Below the pieces are notes generated by a model, which did no database searches, was not told the DNA's origin, and saw only the letters and a program-made list of their open reading frames with translations. Source: Falsirhodobacter sp. 20TX0035 (GTDB lineage Bacteria > Pseudomonadota > Alphaproteobacteria > Rhodobacterales > Rhodobacteraceae). From it: a stretch of DNA of 64,000 bases. This document shows, piece by piece, positions 8,981-18,553 of this stretch. The stretch is taken from contig NZ_JAQMHV010000013.1 in assembly GCF_028307215.1 (NCBI RefSeq), positions 1-64,000 of the forward strand, given 5' to 3'. A program made the position numbers and the translations under genes. Positions within the stretch are counted from its first letter, which is position 1. The number at the start of each line of letters is the position of its first letter.

Positions 8981-11092
8981 ATGATCGACCTCGACGACCT
9001 GATCACCCTTGTCCGCAATTACAATCCGCGCACCGACACCGACCTGATCACGCGCGCCTATGAATACGGCGCGCGTATGCATGAAGGGCAGTTCCGCCAG
9101 TCCGGAGAGCCCTATTTCACGCATCCCATCGCCGTGGCCGCCATCCTGACGGAACAGCAGCTGGACGATGCGACCATTGTCACAGCCCTTCTGCACGACA
9201 CGATTGAGGACACGAAGTCCACCTATGCCGAGGTGGAGCGGCTGTTCGGCACCGACGTCGCGGAACTCGTCGACGGTGTGACGAAGCTGACCAACCTCGA
9301 ACTGTCCTCCACCCAGTCCAAGCAGGCGGACAACTTCCGCAAGCTATTCATGGCCATGTCGCGCGACCTGCGCGTGATCCTGGTGAAGCTGGCCGACCGT
9401 CTGCACAACATGCGCACGATCAAGTCGATGCGCCCGGAAAAGCAGGCCCAGAAGGCGCGCGAGACGATGGAGATCTTCGCCCCGCTGGCCGGTCGCATGG
9501 GCATGCAGTGGATGCGCGAGGAGCTGGAGGATCTGGCTTTCCGCGTCCTGAACCCCGAGGCGCGCAATTCGATCATCCGCCGCTTCATCACGCTGCAGCG
9601 CGAAACCGGCGACATGGTGCACGACATCACCGCCGACATCCGCAACGAGCTGGACAAGACCGGCATCGATGCCGCCGTCTATGGCCGCGCGAAGAAGCCC
9701 TATTCGATCTGGCGCAAGATGCAGGAAAAGGACTTGGCCTTTTCCCGGCTGTCGGACATCTACGGCTTCCGCGTGATCTGCGAGCATGAAGCCGACTGCT
9801 ATCGCATCCTGGGCGTGATCCACCACCGCTGGAAAGCGGTGCCCGGGCGGTTCAAGGACTACATCAGCCAGCCCAAGCAGAACGGCTACCGCTCGCTCCA
9901 CACCACGGTGCAGGGGCGCGACGGCAAGCGGGTGGAAGTGCAGATCCGCACCCGCCAGATGCACGAGGTCAACGAGGCCGGGGTGGCCGCCCACTGGGCC
10001 TACCGCGAAGGGCAGCGGGTCAAGAACCCCTTCGCCGTCGATCCCCAGCGCTGGATCGCCAGCCTGACCGAACGTCTGGACGACGAGGATCACGTCGCCT
10101 TCATGGAAACGGTGAAGCTGGAGATGTACACCGATCAGGTGTTCTGCTTCACGCCCAAGGGGGACGTGTTCCAGTTGCCCAAGGGGGCGACGCCGCTGGA
10201 CTTCGCCTTTGCCATCCACACGCGCATCGGGTCGGCCTGCGTGTCGGCCAAGGTGGACGGCATCCGCGTGCCGCTGTGGACGCGCCTGCGCAACGGCCAG
10301 TCGGTGGAGATCATCACGGCCGAGGGGCAGCGCCCCCAGTCCAGCTGGATCGACATCGTCACCACGGGCCGCGCCAAGGCCGCGATCCGCCGGGCCCTGC
10401 GCGAGGATGACCGCAGCCGCTTCGTACGCCTGGGGCAGGAACTGACCCGCGCCGCCTTTGACCAGGTCGGGCGCAAGATGACCGACAAGGCCCTGCGCAC
10501 GGCCGCCAAGATGCTGGCCGTTCCAGACGACGTCGAACTGATGGCCCGCATTGGGGCCGCCGAACTCGCCGCCCGCCGCGTGGTGGAGGTTCTTTATCCC
10601 GAGGTGGCGCAGGGCACTGATGAGGTGGTCCTGCGTCCCGTTGTGGGCCTGCCGCCCGGCCAGACCTACACCCGCGCGCCCTGCTGCCGCCCCCTGCCGG
10701 GCGAACGGATCGTGGGCATCACCTATCGCGGGCAGGGGATCGTGCTGCACGCCATCGACTGCCCCGCGCTGGAAAGCCTGGAAGGCCAGCCCGAACGCTG
10801 GGTGGACCTGCACTGGCAGCCCGGCCGCCACGCGCCCATCCACGACGTCGGCCTTGATGTGACGATGGCCAATGACGCCGGCGTCCTGGGCCGCGTCTGC
10901 ACCTTGATCGGAGAGCAGAAGGCCAATATCTCCGATCTCGCCATCACGGACCGCAAGCCCGACTTCTACCGGGTGCTCGTCGATATCGAGGTGCGGAACG
11001 TGGAGCATCTGCATCTGGTGATGACGGCGCTGGAAGCGGAAAGCCAGGTGGCCCAGATCGCCCGTGCCCGGGATCCGGGGCGCAAGCCATGA
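8981..11092 (+). CDS. rel: bifunctional (p)ppGpp synthetase/hydrolase, RelA/SpoT homologue
   Basis: Makes and degrades (p)ppGpp in the stringent response. The 703-residue protein has an intact N-terminal HD hydrolase domain (His48, His72-Asp73, the EDT at 76-78, Asp139 in [10 protein letters not shown]). It has a synthetase domain with RFKDYI (290-295), NGYRSLHT (301-308) and the catalytic Glu319 in VEVQIRT, a TGS domain (about 390-450), a Cys-containing segment [12 protein letters not shown] and a C-terminal ACT domain (about 630-700). Both catalytic sites look complete, as expected for the single long RSH of alphaproteobacteria. It follows rpoZ by 15 bases. Confidence 0.95.
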   Translation: MIDLDDLITLVRNYNPRTDTDLITRAYEYGARMHEGQFRQSGEPYFTHPIAVAAILTEQQLDDATIVTALLHDTIEDTKSTYAEVERLFGTDVAELVDGVTKLTNLELSSTQSKQADNFRKLFMAMSRDLRVILVKLADRLHNMRTIKSMRPEKQAQKARETMEIFAPLAGRMGMQWMREELEDLAFRVLNPEARNSIIRRFITLQRETGDMVHDITADIRNELDKTGIDAAVYGRAKKPYSIWRKMQEKDLAFSRLSDIYGFRVICEHEADCYRILGVIHHRWKAVPGRFKDYISQPKQNGYRSLHTTVQGRDGKRVEVQIRTRQMHEVNEAGVAAHWAYREGQRVKNPFAVDPQRWIASLTERLDDEDHVAFMETVKLEMYTDQVFCFTPKGDVFQLPKGATPLDFAFAIHTRIGSACVSAKVDGIRVPLWTRLRNGQSVEIITAEGQRPQSSWIDIVTTGRAKAAIRRALREDDRSRFVRLGQELTRAAFDQVGRKMTDKALRTAAKMLAVPDDVELMARIGAAELAARRVVEVLYPEVAQGTDEVVLRPVVGLPPGQTYTRAPCCRPLPGERIVGITYRGQGIVLHAIDCPALESLEGQPERWVDLHWQPGRHAPIHDVGLDVTMANDAGVLGRVCTLIGEQKANISDLAITDRKPDFYRVLVDIEVRNVEHLHLVMTALEAESQVAQIARARDPGRKP

Positions 11093-11102
11093 AAGGTCGA
11101 CC

Positions 11103-11735
11103 ATGGTCTTCAAGCGGCGCACCCCGCGCAGCCTGCCCGAATGGGCGCGGGAAATGGTGTATCCCAAGGGCGGTTTCCGCCGGGCCACGCAATATGTGAT
11201 GCACCGGATGCGTCGGCTGCCCGACCAGCCGGAGCGGGTGGCGCGCGGTTTCGCCGCAGGCGTGTTCATCAGCTTCACCCCGTTCTTCGGGTTCCACTTC
11301 CTAGGATCGGTGGCGATCGCCTGGGCCTTGCGGGGCAACATCCTGGCGGCGCTTTTGGGCACGTTCGTGGGCAATCCGGTGACGACGCCGATCATCGCCA
11401 TCACCTCGGTCGGGCTGGGGCAGTGGATGCTGGGCATTCCCGGCGTCTTGGAACTGCCGCAGATCGGGCGGGCCTTCGCGCAGGCGGGCACCCAGCTTTG
11501 GGCCAATGCGTCGGCGATCTTCACCGACAAGGTGATGCACTGGGACCGGCTGATCGACTTCTTCCGCGAAATCTATCTGCCCTACATGATCGGGGGCATC
11601 CTTCCCGGGATCGCGGTGTCGCTGATCTTCTACTGGCTGACGGTGCCGCTGGTGCGCGCCTATCAACGGATGCGCGCCAATCAGGCGGCCGAACGGGCGG
11701 CCCGGCGTCTGGCCTGCCGCCCGCCGCGCGAATAG
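11103..11735 (+). CDS. DUF2062 membrane protein, first of a tandem pair
   Basis: A 210-residue inner-membrane protein of the DUF2062 family. A basic N-terminal part ([21 protein letters not shown]) and the family's [29 protein letters not shown] lead into hydrophobic segments around residues 50-110. A further helix lies near 165-190, and the C-terminus is Arg-rich. Function is unknown. Family members often sit near envelope or glycan genes. It lies directly after rel and 36 bases before an equally long paralogue. The start at 11103 is taken from the shared MVF(K/R)RR beginning. Confidence 0.85.
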   Translation: MVFKRRTPRSLPEWAREMVYPKGGFRRATQYVMHRMRRLPDQPERVARGFAAGVFISFTPFFGFHFLGSVAIAWALRGNILAALLGTFVGNPVTTPIIAITSVGLGQWMLGIPGVLELPQIGRAFAQAGTQLWANASAIFTDKVMHWDRLIDFFREIYLPYMIGGILPGIAVSLIFYWLTVPLVRAYQRMRANQAAERAARRLACRPPRE

Positions 11736-11771
11736 CTTGCGCGCCGCGGCGGCTGCCCCTATCCCCGTCCC

Positions 11772-12404
11772 ATGGTCTTCCGGCGACGCAACGAGCAGAC
11801 GTTCTGGGAAAAGGTGCGCCGGACGATCTGGCCGCGCAGCGGCTGGAAACGTGCGGGCCAGTATTTGTGGCACCGCATCGTCCGCCTGCCCGACGACCCT
11901 CGACGCGTGGCGCGCGGCGTGTTCGCCGGCATCTTCGCCTGCTTCGGCCCCTACCTGTTCCACGACTACGTGATCGCGATCGGGCTGGCCTGGGTGCTGC
12001 GGGGCAACGTCTTCGCGGCGCTGGTGGCGTCCTGCGTGAACAATCCGCTGACCCTGCCGTTCTTCGCCGTCATGTCCGTCAGCCTGGGCCAGCACATCCT
12101 GGGGGTGGGGGAGGGGCTGCCGTCCTGGCAGATCGTCGGCTTCTTTGCGGGCGCCCTGTCGGACATCGGCCACAACCTTTGGGCGCTGGTGTCGGACGCG
12201 GACATGAACTGGCTGGGTCTGAAGCTGTTCTTCCAGACCATCTACCTGCCCTATCTGCTGGGGGGCACGCTGATCGGGATTCCGGCGGGGCTTGCGGCCT
12301 CGGCCGCCGTGCTGTCGCTGGTGCGGGCCTATCGCGGGTTGCGCACCGCGCGGCTTCGCGCCAGAAACGAGGCATTGCGCAAGAACGGGGGCGAAGGATC
12401 ATGA
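11772..12404 (+). CDS. DUF2062 membrane protein, second of a tandem pair
   Basis: Also 210 residues and clearly homologous to its neighbour. Both start MVF(K/R)RR, and [24 protein letters not shown] here corresponds to [24 protein letters not shown] in the first. The LRGN(I/V)(L/F)AAL and VNNPLTLPF / VGNPVTTPI regions also correspond, as do the last helix and Arg-rich tail. This copy has a different soluble loop (about 125-160). The pair looks like an old tandem duplication that may form a heteromer (inference). Its TGA overlaps the ATG of pdxJ. Confidence 0.85.
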   Translation: MVFRRRNEQTFWEKVRRTIWPRSGWKRAGQYLWHRIVRLPDDPRRVARGVFAGIFACFGPYLFHDYVIAIGLAWVLRGNVFAALVASCVNNPLTLPFFAVMSVSLGQHILGVGEGLPSWQIVGFFAGALSDIGHNLWALVSDADMNWLGLKLFFQTIYLPYLLGGTLIGIPAGLAASAAVLSLVRAYRGLRTARLRARNEALRKNGGEGS

Positions 12405-13150
12405 CGCTGCGTCTGGGTGTGAACATCGACCATGTGGCCACGGTCCGCAACGCGCGCGGCGGTTCTTGGCCCGACCCCCTTCGCGCCGCACTGCTGGCCG
12501 AGGCGGCGGGCGCCCATGGCATCACCGCCCATCTGCGCGAGGATCGCCGCCACATCCGCGACGCCGACATCGAGGCGCTGATGGCCGGCATCTCCATCCC
12601 CCTGAACTTCGAGATGGCCGCCACGGCCGAGATGCAGGCCATCGCCCTGCGCCACACGCCGCACGCCGTCTGCATCGTGCCGGAAAAGCGCGAGGAGAGG
12701 ACGACCGAGGGTGGTCTGGACGTGGCGGGCGACGAGGCGCGGCTGGCCGCTTTCATCGCCCCGCTGCGCGAGGCCGGATCGCGCGTGTCCATGTTCATCG
12801 GGCATGAACCGTCGCAGATCGAATCTTCGGCCCGGATCGGGGCGGCGGTGGTGGAGCTGCACACCGGCCATTACTGCGAACTGATCACCGAGGGACGGGA
12901 GGCGGAGGCCGAGGTTGAACTGGCCGCCCTGCGCCGCGGCGCCGCCCACGCCCACGATCTGGGGCTGGAGGTGCATGCGGGCCACGGCATCAGCTATGAC
13001 ACCGTGGCGGCCTTTGCGGCCTTTCCGCAGGTGGTGGAGCTGAACATCGGGCATTTCCTGATCGGCGAGTCGATCTTCCGCGGGCTGGGCCCCGCGATCG
13101 AGGAGATGCGCCACCGCATGGACGCGGCGCGCGCCACCTTGGGCGGCTGA
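12401..13150 (+). CDS. pdxJ: pyridoxine 5'-phosphate synthase
   Basis: Condenses 3-amino-2-oxopropyl phosphate with deoxyxylulose phosphate to form PNP in DXP-dependent vitamin B6 synthesis. The 249-residue TIM barrel is recognised from [17 protein letters not shown] (5-21), [39 protein letters not shown] and [10 protein letters not shown]. It begins within the stop of the DUF2062 gene (ATGA) and is followed after 4 bases by acpS, the conserved pdxJ-acpS arrangement. Confidence 0.96.
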   Translation: MTLRLGVNIDHVATVRNARGGSWPDPLRAALLAEAAGAHGITAHLREDRRHIRDADIEALMAGISIPLNFEMAATAEMQAIALRHTPHAVCIVPEKREERTTEGGLDVAGDEARLAAFIAPLREAGSRVSMFIGHEPSQIESSARIGAAVVELHTGHYCELITEGREAEAEVELAALRRGAAHAHDLGLEVHAGHGISYDTVAAFAAFPQVVELNIGHFLIGESIFRGLGPAIEEMRHRMDAARATLGG

Positions 13151-13154
13151 CCCG

Positions 13155-13580
13155 ATGATCCTGGGCATCGGGACCGATCTGGCCAATATCGAGCGGGTAG
13201 AACGGACGCTGGCCCGCTTCGGCGACCGGTTCCGCAACCGCTGCTTCACCGCGATCGAGCAGGCCAAGGCCGAACGCCGCCGCGACGTGGCGGGCACCTA
13301 CGCCAAGCGCTGGGCCGCGAAGGAGGCCTGTTCCAAGGCGCTGGGCACCGGGCTGCGCATGGGCATCGCCTGGAAGGACATGGCGGTGACGAACCTGCCC
13401 ACGGGCCAGCCGGTGATGCACCTGACGGGCTGGGCGGCCGAGCGCCTCGCCTCCATGACCCCGCCGGGGCACGAGGCGGTGGTGCACGTGACCCTGACGG
13501 ACGATCACCCTTGGGCGCAGGCCTTCGTGGTGATCGAGGCGCGGCCGCTGGTCCGCGCGGATCACGTCGGCGAAACTTGA
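13155..13580 (+). CDS. acpS: holo-[acyl-carrier-protein] synthase
   Basis: Transfers 4'-phosphopantetheine from CoA to acyl carrier protein. The 141-residue protein has the metal-binding Asp8 in [13 protein letters not shown] and Glu57 in [15 protein letters not shown] (52-66), both diagnostic. The C-terminal beta strands ([21 protein letters not shown]) follow the family. It is in the pdxJ-acpS-lepB-rnc-era series and probably cotranscribed. Confidence 0.95.
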   Translation: MILGIGTDLANIERVERTLARFGDRFRNRCFTAIEQAKAERRRDVAGTYAKRWAAKEACSKALGTGLRMGIAWKDMAVTNLPTGQPVMHLTGWAAERLASMTPPGHEAVVHVTLTDDHPWAQAFVVIEARPLVRADHVGET

Positions 13581-13629
13581 CTTATGCGCGGCCCCCGCGC
13601 ATGAAGCGCCGGATCACAAGGGGCCATCC

Positions 13630-14427
13630 ATGTTCGCACGCAGGAAGAAGACCGAGGAAAAGGGCGGCGTCGTAGAGACGATCAAGACGGTCGTCTACGC
13701 GCTGCTGATCGCGGCGGTGTTCCGCACGCTGTTCTTCCAGCCCTTCTGGATCCCCTCGGGATCGATGAAGGACACGCTGCTGATTGGCGATTTCCTGTTC
13801 GTGAACAAGATGGCCTACGGCTATTCCAAATTCTCCTGCCCCTTCGCGCTGTGCCCCATCTCGGGCCGCATCTTCGCGTCGGAGCCGGAGCGCGGCGACG
13901 TGGTGGTGTTCCGCCATCCTGTCAGCGGCGCCGACTTCATCAAGCGCCTGATCGGCCTGCCGGGCGACACGGTGCAGATGCGGAACGGCGTGCTGTGGAT
14001 CAACGGTCAGGAAGTGCCCCAGACCCCGAACGGCACCTTCGCCGAGACGTACGAGCCGCAGGGCCCGATGGGAAACCTGCCGCGCTGCGCCAACGCGCCC
14101 GTGGGCCAGGGCGGCACCTGCGAAAAGCCGCGCTTCACCGAAACGCTGCCGAACGGCGTGGCGCATGACGTCCTGGACATCGACCCGACCGGCTTTGCCG
14201 ACAACACGGACGTCTACACGGTTCCGGGGGGCCACTACTTCTTCATGGGCGACAACCGCGACAATTCCGAGGACAGCCGCTTCAGCCAGGCCGTGGGCGG
14301 CGTGGGCATGGTGCCCGCCGAATACCTGATCGGCCGCGCCGACCGGATCATGTTCTCCTCCGCCGGGCGATCGCTGCTGTACTTCTGGACGTGGCGCGCC
14401 GACCGCTTCTTCAAGGCGGTGGATTGA
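13630..14427 (+). CDS. lepB: signal peptidase I
   Basis: Cleaves signal peptides of exported proteins at the periplasmic face of the inner membrane. The 265-residue protein has one N-terminal membrane anchor (about 18-37). The Ser/Lys dyad is Ser45 in [10 protein letters not shown] and Lys105 in [14 protein letters not shown], and box E is [11 protein letters not shown]. An insertion around 130-180 is rich in Pro/Gly and has two Cys. The small exported proteins elsewhere in this window are plausible substrates. Its stop overlaps the rnc start (TTGA). Confidence 0.96.
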   Translation: MFARRKKTEEKGGVVETIKTVVYALLIAAVFRTLFFQPFWIPSGSMKDTLLIGDFLFVNKMAYGYSKFSCPFALCPISGRIFASEPERGDVVVFRHPVSGADFIKRLIGLPGDTVQMRNGVLWINGQEVPQTPNGTFAETYEPQGPMGNLPRCANAPVGQGGTCEKPRFTETLPNGVAHDVLDIDPTGFADNTDVYTVPGGHYFFMGDNRDNSEDSRFSQAVGGVGMVPAEYLIGRADRIMFSSAGRSLLYFWTWRADRFFKAVD

Positions 14428-15104
14428 AACTCTCCGCCGATCTCCGCGCGCTTCAGACCCGTCTGGGGCATGATTTCCAGCGTCCCGAACTTCTGGTTCG
14501 GGCGTTGACGCATTCGTCCATCGCTTCGGCCACGCGCCCGTCCAACGAACGGATGGAGTTTCTGGGCGACCGCGTGCTGGGCCTGTCGATCGCCGATGCG
14601 CTGGTCCGGGCCGACCGCGCCGCCGCCGAGGGGCAGCTGGCCCCGCGCCTGAACGCGCTGGTGCGCAAGGAAACCTGCGCCGCTGTCGCAAAGGAATGCG
14701 GCGTCGGTGAGGCGTTGAAGCTGGGCCGATCCGAGATGATGTCGGGTGGCCGCCGCAAGGAAGCGCTGCTGGGCGACGCGATGGAGGCGGTGATCGCCGC
14801 CGTCTATCTGGACGCCGGGTTCGAGGCCGCGCGCGACATGATCCTGCGCCTGTGGGGCGAACGCATCGCCTCGGCCGACGTGGACGCGCGCGACCCCAAG
14901 ACCGCGCTTCAGGAATGGGCGCAGGCGCGCGGGCAGCAGCCGCCAAGCTACACGGCGCTTGACCGTTCGGGCCCCGATCATGAACCTGTGTTCACGGTCG
15001 AGGTCCGGCTGGATTCGGGCGAGACCGAGCGGGCCACCGCCCGCACGAAACGCGCCGCCGAACAGGCGGCCGCCAAGGCGCTTCTGGCGCGGATGGAGAA
15101 TTGA
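14424..15104 (+). CDS. rnc: ribonuclease III
   Basis: A double-strand-specific RNase for rRNA and mRNA processing. The 226-residue protein has the signature [14 protein letters not shown] (41-54) with catalytic Glu45/Asp49, the second pair Asp118/Glu121 ([12 protein letters not shown]) and a dsRNA-binding domain (about 153-225, ending [12 protein letters not shown]). A TTG start at 14424 is chosen: it overlaps the lepB TGA, follows AAGG by 7 bases and gives the expected N-terminus [10 protein letters not shown]. It is coupled to era downstream. Confidence 0.94.
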   Translation: MKLSADLRALQTRLGHDFQRPELLVRALTHSSIASATRPSNERMEFLGDRVLGLSIADALVRADRAAAEGQLAPRLNALVRKETCAAVAKECGVGEALKLGRSEMMSGGRRKEALLGDAMEAVIAAVYLDAGFEAARDMILRLWGERIASADVDARDPKTALQEWAQARGQQPPSYTALDRSGPDHEPVFTVEVRLDSGETERATARTKRAAEQAAAKALLARMEN

Positions 15105-15105
15105 G

Positions 15106-16014
15106 ATGACACGCGCAGGCTTCGTCGCCCTGATCGGAGAGCCGAACGCCGGCAAATCCACCCTGCTGAACCGCATGGTGGGCGCGAAGGTGTCCATTGT
15201 CACCCACAAGGTGCAGACCACCCGCGCCCGCATCCGCGGCGTCGCCATGGAAGGCGACGCGCAGATCGTCTTCGTGGACACGCCCGGCCTGTTCCGCCCG
15301 CGCCGCCGTCTGGACCGCGCGATGGTCGCCGCCGCCTGGGGCGGGGCCGCCGATGCCGACCTGATCGTCCTTCTGATCGAGGCGCATCGCGGCCTGACCG
15401 AGGGTGCCGCCTCGATCATCGATTCGCTGAAGGACCGGGTGCCGCAGGGCGTGCGCGTGGCGCTGGCCATCAACAAGATCGACCGCGTGAAGGCCGAGGC
15501 GCTTCTGGGCCTTGCCAAGGACATGAACGAGGCCTTTCCCTTCATCGAGACCTTCATGATCTCGGCCGAGAAGGGGCATGGCGTGGACCGGCTGAAGCAG
15601 TGGCTGGCCTCGCAGATGCCGGAAGGGGAGTGGTTCTATCCCGAGGACCAGATCGCCGACCTGCCGATGCGCGTCATCGCCGCCGAGATCACGCGCGAGA
15701 AGCTGACCCTGCGCCTGCACGAGGAACTGCCCTACCAGTTGACGGTGGAAACGGAGAAGTGGGAGGACCGCCCCGATGGATCCACCCGCATCGACCAGAT
15801 CGTCTATGTCGCCCGCGACGGCCACAAGGGCATCGTGCTGGGCAACAAGGGCGAGACGATCAAGCAGGTGGGGCAGGCCGCCCGCATCGACATCACCGAA
15901 TTCATCGGCCGCCCCGCGCACCTGTTCCTGCAGGTGAAGGTCCGCCCGAACTGGCTGGAAGAGCCGGAGCGCTACACGGAGATGGGCCTCGACTTCAAGG
16001 ACGGCAACGCTTGA
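15106..16014 (+). CDS. era: GTPase Era
   Basis: A small GTPase that binds the 16S rRNA 3' end during 30S maturation. The 302-residue protein has G1 GEPNAGKS (11-18), G3 DTPG (58-61), G4 NKID (123-126) and the C-terminal KH domain (about 215-300, with VLGNKGETIKQVG). The start at 15106 lies one base after the rnc stop and follows GGAG. The lepB-rnc-era-recO order is a conserved proteobacterial cluster. Confidence 0.97.
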   Translation: MTRAGFVALIGEPNAGKSTLLNRMVGAKVSIVTHKVQTTRARIRGVAMEGDAQIVFVDTPGLFRPRRRLDRAMVAAAWGGAADADLIVLLIEAHRGLTEGAASIIDSLKDRVPQGVRVALAINKIDRVKAEALLGLAKDMNEAFPFIETFMISAEKGHGVDRLKQWLASQMPEGEWFYPEDQIADLPMRVIAAEITREKLTLRLHEELPYQLTVETEKWEDRPDGSTRIDQIVYVARDGHKGIVLGNKGETIKQVGQAARIDITEFIGRPAHLFLQVKVRPNWLEEPERYTEMGLDFKDGNA

Positions 16015-16346
16015 GCCGACTGACCGCGGACTTCTGGGTCCGCGCCTATCTGGCCCGGTTGCGGCTGGCCGACATCCCCGCCTTTGTCACCGCCAAGGGC
16101 GATCCCACCGCGGGCGCGGTGCTGGTGAAGCTGGCGACGCTGGACGGGCAGGCGAAGGCCTTCCAGCGCAGCTTCGACCTGATGACGGGCGATCGCGCCT
16201 GGGTCGTGCTGGCCGAAGGGGCCGAGGCGGAGGTGGACGCGGCCATCACCCGGCAGCGCGGCTTCGACCGCGACCTCTGGGTGATCGAGGTGGAGGATCG
16301 CAAGGGGCGAACTCTACTGGACGAACCGGGTCTTTCCGATACTTGA
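16011..16346 (+). CDS. DUF1491 family protein
   Basis: A 111-residue cytoplasmic protein matching DUF1491, a family of unknown function widespread in alphaproteobacteria. The recognised features are the N-terminal LTADFWVRAYLARLRLADIPAFV, the turn KGDPTAGAVLVKL, and RQRGFDRDLWVIEVEDRKGR near the end. The TTG start overlaps the era stop (TTGA) and has AAGGA 8 bases upstream, implying coupling with era. Its fixed position between era and recO suggests a link to RNA or DNA maintenance, but that is only context. Confidence 0.8.
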   Translation: MSRLTADFWVRAYLARLRLADIPAFVTAKGDPTAGAVLVKLATLDGQAKAFQRSFDLMTGDRAWVVLAEGAEAEVDAAITRQRGFDRDLWVIEVEDRKGRTLLDEPGLSDT

Positions 16347-16352
16347 TACGTC

Positions 16353-17075
16353 ATGGAATGGCGGGACGAAGGTGCGCTTCTGTCCGTGCGTCGGCACGGG
16401 GAAAGCGCCGCGATCATCGAGGTGTTCACCGCGGCGCATGGGCGCCATGCGGGGCTGGTGCATGGCGGCGCCTCGCGCCGGATGGCGGCCATGCTGCAGC
16501 CCGGCAACCAGCTGGACGTGACATGGCGCGCGCGGCTGGACGACCAGCTGGGCACCTTTCACGTCGAACCCCTGCGCAGTCGAAGCGTGCTTCAGGATCG
16601 CCTGGCGCTGGCGGGCCTGAACGCCGTCTGTGCCATGCTGCGCCTTCTGCTGCCCGAGCGTGAGGCCCATCCAGCCCTGTTCGCCGTGACCATGCGCCTT
16701 CTTGACGATCTTGGGACTGCCGACTGGGGCACCGACTACCTTCGCTGGGAACTGCGCCTGATGGAGGAGGTGGGCTTCGGGCTGGACCTGACCCGCTGCG
16801 CCGTGACGGGACAGGCGGACGATCTGGTCTTCGTCAGCCCGCGCACCGGGCGGGCCGTGTCGCGCGCAGGGGCGGGCGACTGGGCGGACCGGTTGCTGCC
16901 CCTTCCCGCCGTTCTTCTGGGCCAGGGCGGCGGGGCCGAAGGCTGGCGCGAGGGGTTCGCCCTGACGGCCCATTTCCTGGCCCGCGCGCTGGACCGCGAC
17001 CTGCCCGAGGCGCGGTCCCGGCTGGTCGATCTTCTGCTGCGGGTTGCATCCGGCGGCCCGAAGGCCGAGGAATAG
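16353..17075 (+). CDS. recO: DNA repair protein RecO
   Basis: A mediator that loads RecA at gaps with RecF/RecR. The 240-residue protein has an N-terminal OB fold beginning [48 protein letters not shown], and a helical C-terminal domain with [18 protein letters not shown]-like sequence ([17 protein letters not shown]). The usual zinc-finger cysteines of some RecO proteins are absent except one Cys in RCAVTGQ. It closes the lepB-era cluster. Confidence 0.93.
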   Translation: MEWRDEGALLSVRRHGESAAIIEVFTAAHGRHAGLVHGGASRRMAAMLQPGNQLDVTWRARLDDQLGTFHVEPLRSRSVLQDRLALAGLNAVCAMLRLLLPEREAHPALFAVTMRLLDDLGTADWGTDYLRWELRLMEEVGFGLDLTRCAVTGQADDLVFVSPRTGRAVSRAGAGDWADRLLPLPAVLLGQGGGAEGWREGFALTAHFLARALDRDLPEARSRLVDLLLRVASGGPKAEE

Positions 17076-17098
17076 CCGGGGGACGGGGGAGGCGCGGG

Positions 17099-17863
17099 AT
17101 GGACCAGATCGCAGGATTGCCAGAGGCCGCCTTCTGGGCCGCCATGGGGGTGACGCTGATCGCGGGTGTCGTGAAGGGGGCGATCGGCTTTGCCATGCCC
17201 ATCGTCATGGTGGCACTCTTTTCCACCTTCCTGTCGCCGGAATACGCGCTGGCGGGGCTGATCCTGCCCACGCTGACGACAAACATCCACCAGTCCTTCC
17301 GCAACGGCCTGCGCCCGGCGGGGGAGGCCGCTTGGGGCATCCGCCGCTTCGTGATCGCGACGATCGTCTTCATCTTCGTGTCGGCGCCCTTTGCCGATTC
17401 AATCCCGCATGTGGCGTTCCTGCTGCTCTTGGGCGTGCCCATCACGCTTTACGCCCTGCTGCAGCTGTCGGGGCGGAGCCTCGCGATCCGGCCCGAACAT
17501 CAGGTTCCGGCCGAATGGGGTCTGGGCGCGCTGGCAGGGCTTTATGGCGGCGTGTCAGGCATCTGGGGACCGCCGCTGATCATCTTCCTGCTGGGGGTGG
17601 ATCATCCGAAGGCGCTGAACATCCGGATGCAGGGGATCGTCTTCATGGTGGGGGCCTTTGCCCTGCTCTGCGCCCATCTGACCACGGGGCTGCTGACGGG
17701 GGACCGGCTTCTGTTCTCGGCCGCGCTGTCCGTTCCGGCCTTCGCCGGCATGCTGCTGGGGCAGAAGGTGCAGGACCGGTTCGACCAGAAGGTGTTCCGC
17801 CGCTGGACGCAGATCTTCCTGATCGCGACCGGCCTCAACCTGATCCGGCAGGCGCTGATGTGA
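17099..17863 (+). CDS. sulfite exporter TauE/SafE family membrane protein
   Basis: A 254-residue polytopic inner-membrane protein with about seven to eight hydrophobic segments. It has the TauE/SafE pattern of two similar halves: GVVKGAIGFAMPIVMVAL near residue 25 and LAGLYGGVSGIWGPPLIIFLL near residue 145. Family members export sulfite, sulfonates or other organic anions. The ligand here is unknown. GGGGAGG precedes the ATG. Downstream 104 bases are non-coding before the acyltransferase. Confidence 0.88.
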   Translation: MDQIAGLPEAAFWAAMGVTLIAGVVKGAIGFAMPIVMVALFSTFLSPEYALAGLILPTLTTNIHQSFRNGLRPAGEAAWGIRRFVIATIVFIFVSAPFADSIPHVAFLLLLGVPITLYALLQLSGRSLAIRPEHQVPAEWGLGALAGLYGGVSGIWGPPLIIFLLGVDHPKALNIRMQGIVFMVGAFALLCAHLTTGLLTGDRLLFSAALSVPAFAGMLLGQKVQDRFDQKVFRRWTQIFLIATGLNLIRQALM

Positions 17864-17967
17864 CGACCTGCTTTTGCCACTGGACGGATGTGCCGGCATG
17901 AGGTCACCTGACGCAAAGGCATGACCGGCTTTGTGCGCCTGCACGGCCCCGATGAAGGAAGCTTCCG

Positions 17968-18537
17968 GTGACCGATCTTCCCGTTCAGAAGACGCGCCTG
18001 TCGAAGATGCGCAAGCTTGTCCGCCTGCTCGGCTCCGTCGTGGATCCACGGGCTTGGCTGCACGTGTTCAAGGTGGTGAACTACTACAACTACACCCATG
18101 TGGCGCCGCTGCGCGCGGTGCGGATGGGGCCGGGCGCCGCCATCAGCCCCAACGTGTCCTTCAGCCATCCCGAACGGATCGAGGCGGGGGCAAGGCTGCG
18201 TCTGGGCGCCTATTGCAAGCTATGGGCGGGTCCGGGGCGTGGGCGGATCGTGCTGGGGAACGACGTGCTGTTCGGGCCGGAGGTGATGGTCACCGCCGCG
18301 AACTACCGCTTCAACGAAGGGCACCCCGTCAACGACCAGCCGATGAGCGAGGGGGACGTCATCATCGGCAACGATGTCTGGCTGGGAACGCGGGTTCTGG
18401 TGCTGCCGGGCGTGACGATCGGCGATGGCGCGATCGTGGGGGCCGGGGCCGTGGTGACATCGGACATTCCCGCCATGTCCATCGCCGTGGGGGTGCCGGC
18501 CCGCGTGGTGGGCCGGCGCGAGTTTGCCGCCGGGTGA
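17968..18537 (+). CDS. hexapeptide-repeat acyltransferase
   Basis: A 189-residue left-handed beta-helix transferase. After a basic N-terminal part, repeated hexapeptides run from about residue 50, including IGNDVWLGTRVLVLPGVTIGDGAIVGAGAVV and the closing IPAMSIAVGVPARVVGRR. The FNEGHPVNDQPMSEGDVIIGNDVW segment (with catalytic-type His) resembles maltose/galactoside O-acetyltransferases and polysaccharide acetylating enzymes. GTG start with GAAGGAAG upstream. Acceptor unknown. A cell-surface glycan is a reasonable guess. Its end converges on pckA. Confidence 0.85.
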   Translation: MTDLPVQKTRLSKMRKLVRLLGSVVDPRAWLHVFKVVNYYNYTHVAPLRAVRMGPGAAISPNVSFSHPERIEAGARLRLGAYCKLWAGPGRGRIVLGNDVLFGPEVMVTAANYRFNEGHPVNDQPMSEGDVIIGNDVWLGTRVLVLPGVTIGDGAIVGAGAVVTSDIPAMSIAVGVPARVVGRREFAAG

Positions 18538-18553
18538 ACCCCCGGCGGAAGGG

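Noticed and set aside
9344-11530. Long minus-strand frame opposite rel
   Set aside because: Composition is typical of an antisense shadow, no recognisable motif, and it crosses two well-supported genes.
18527-18548. GC-rich inverted repeat CCGCCGGG / CCCCGGCGG at the acyltransferase stop
   Set aside because: There is no T run on either strand, so I did not call it a terminator. It may still slow converging transcription.
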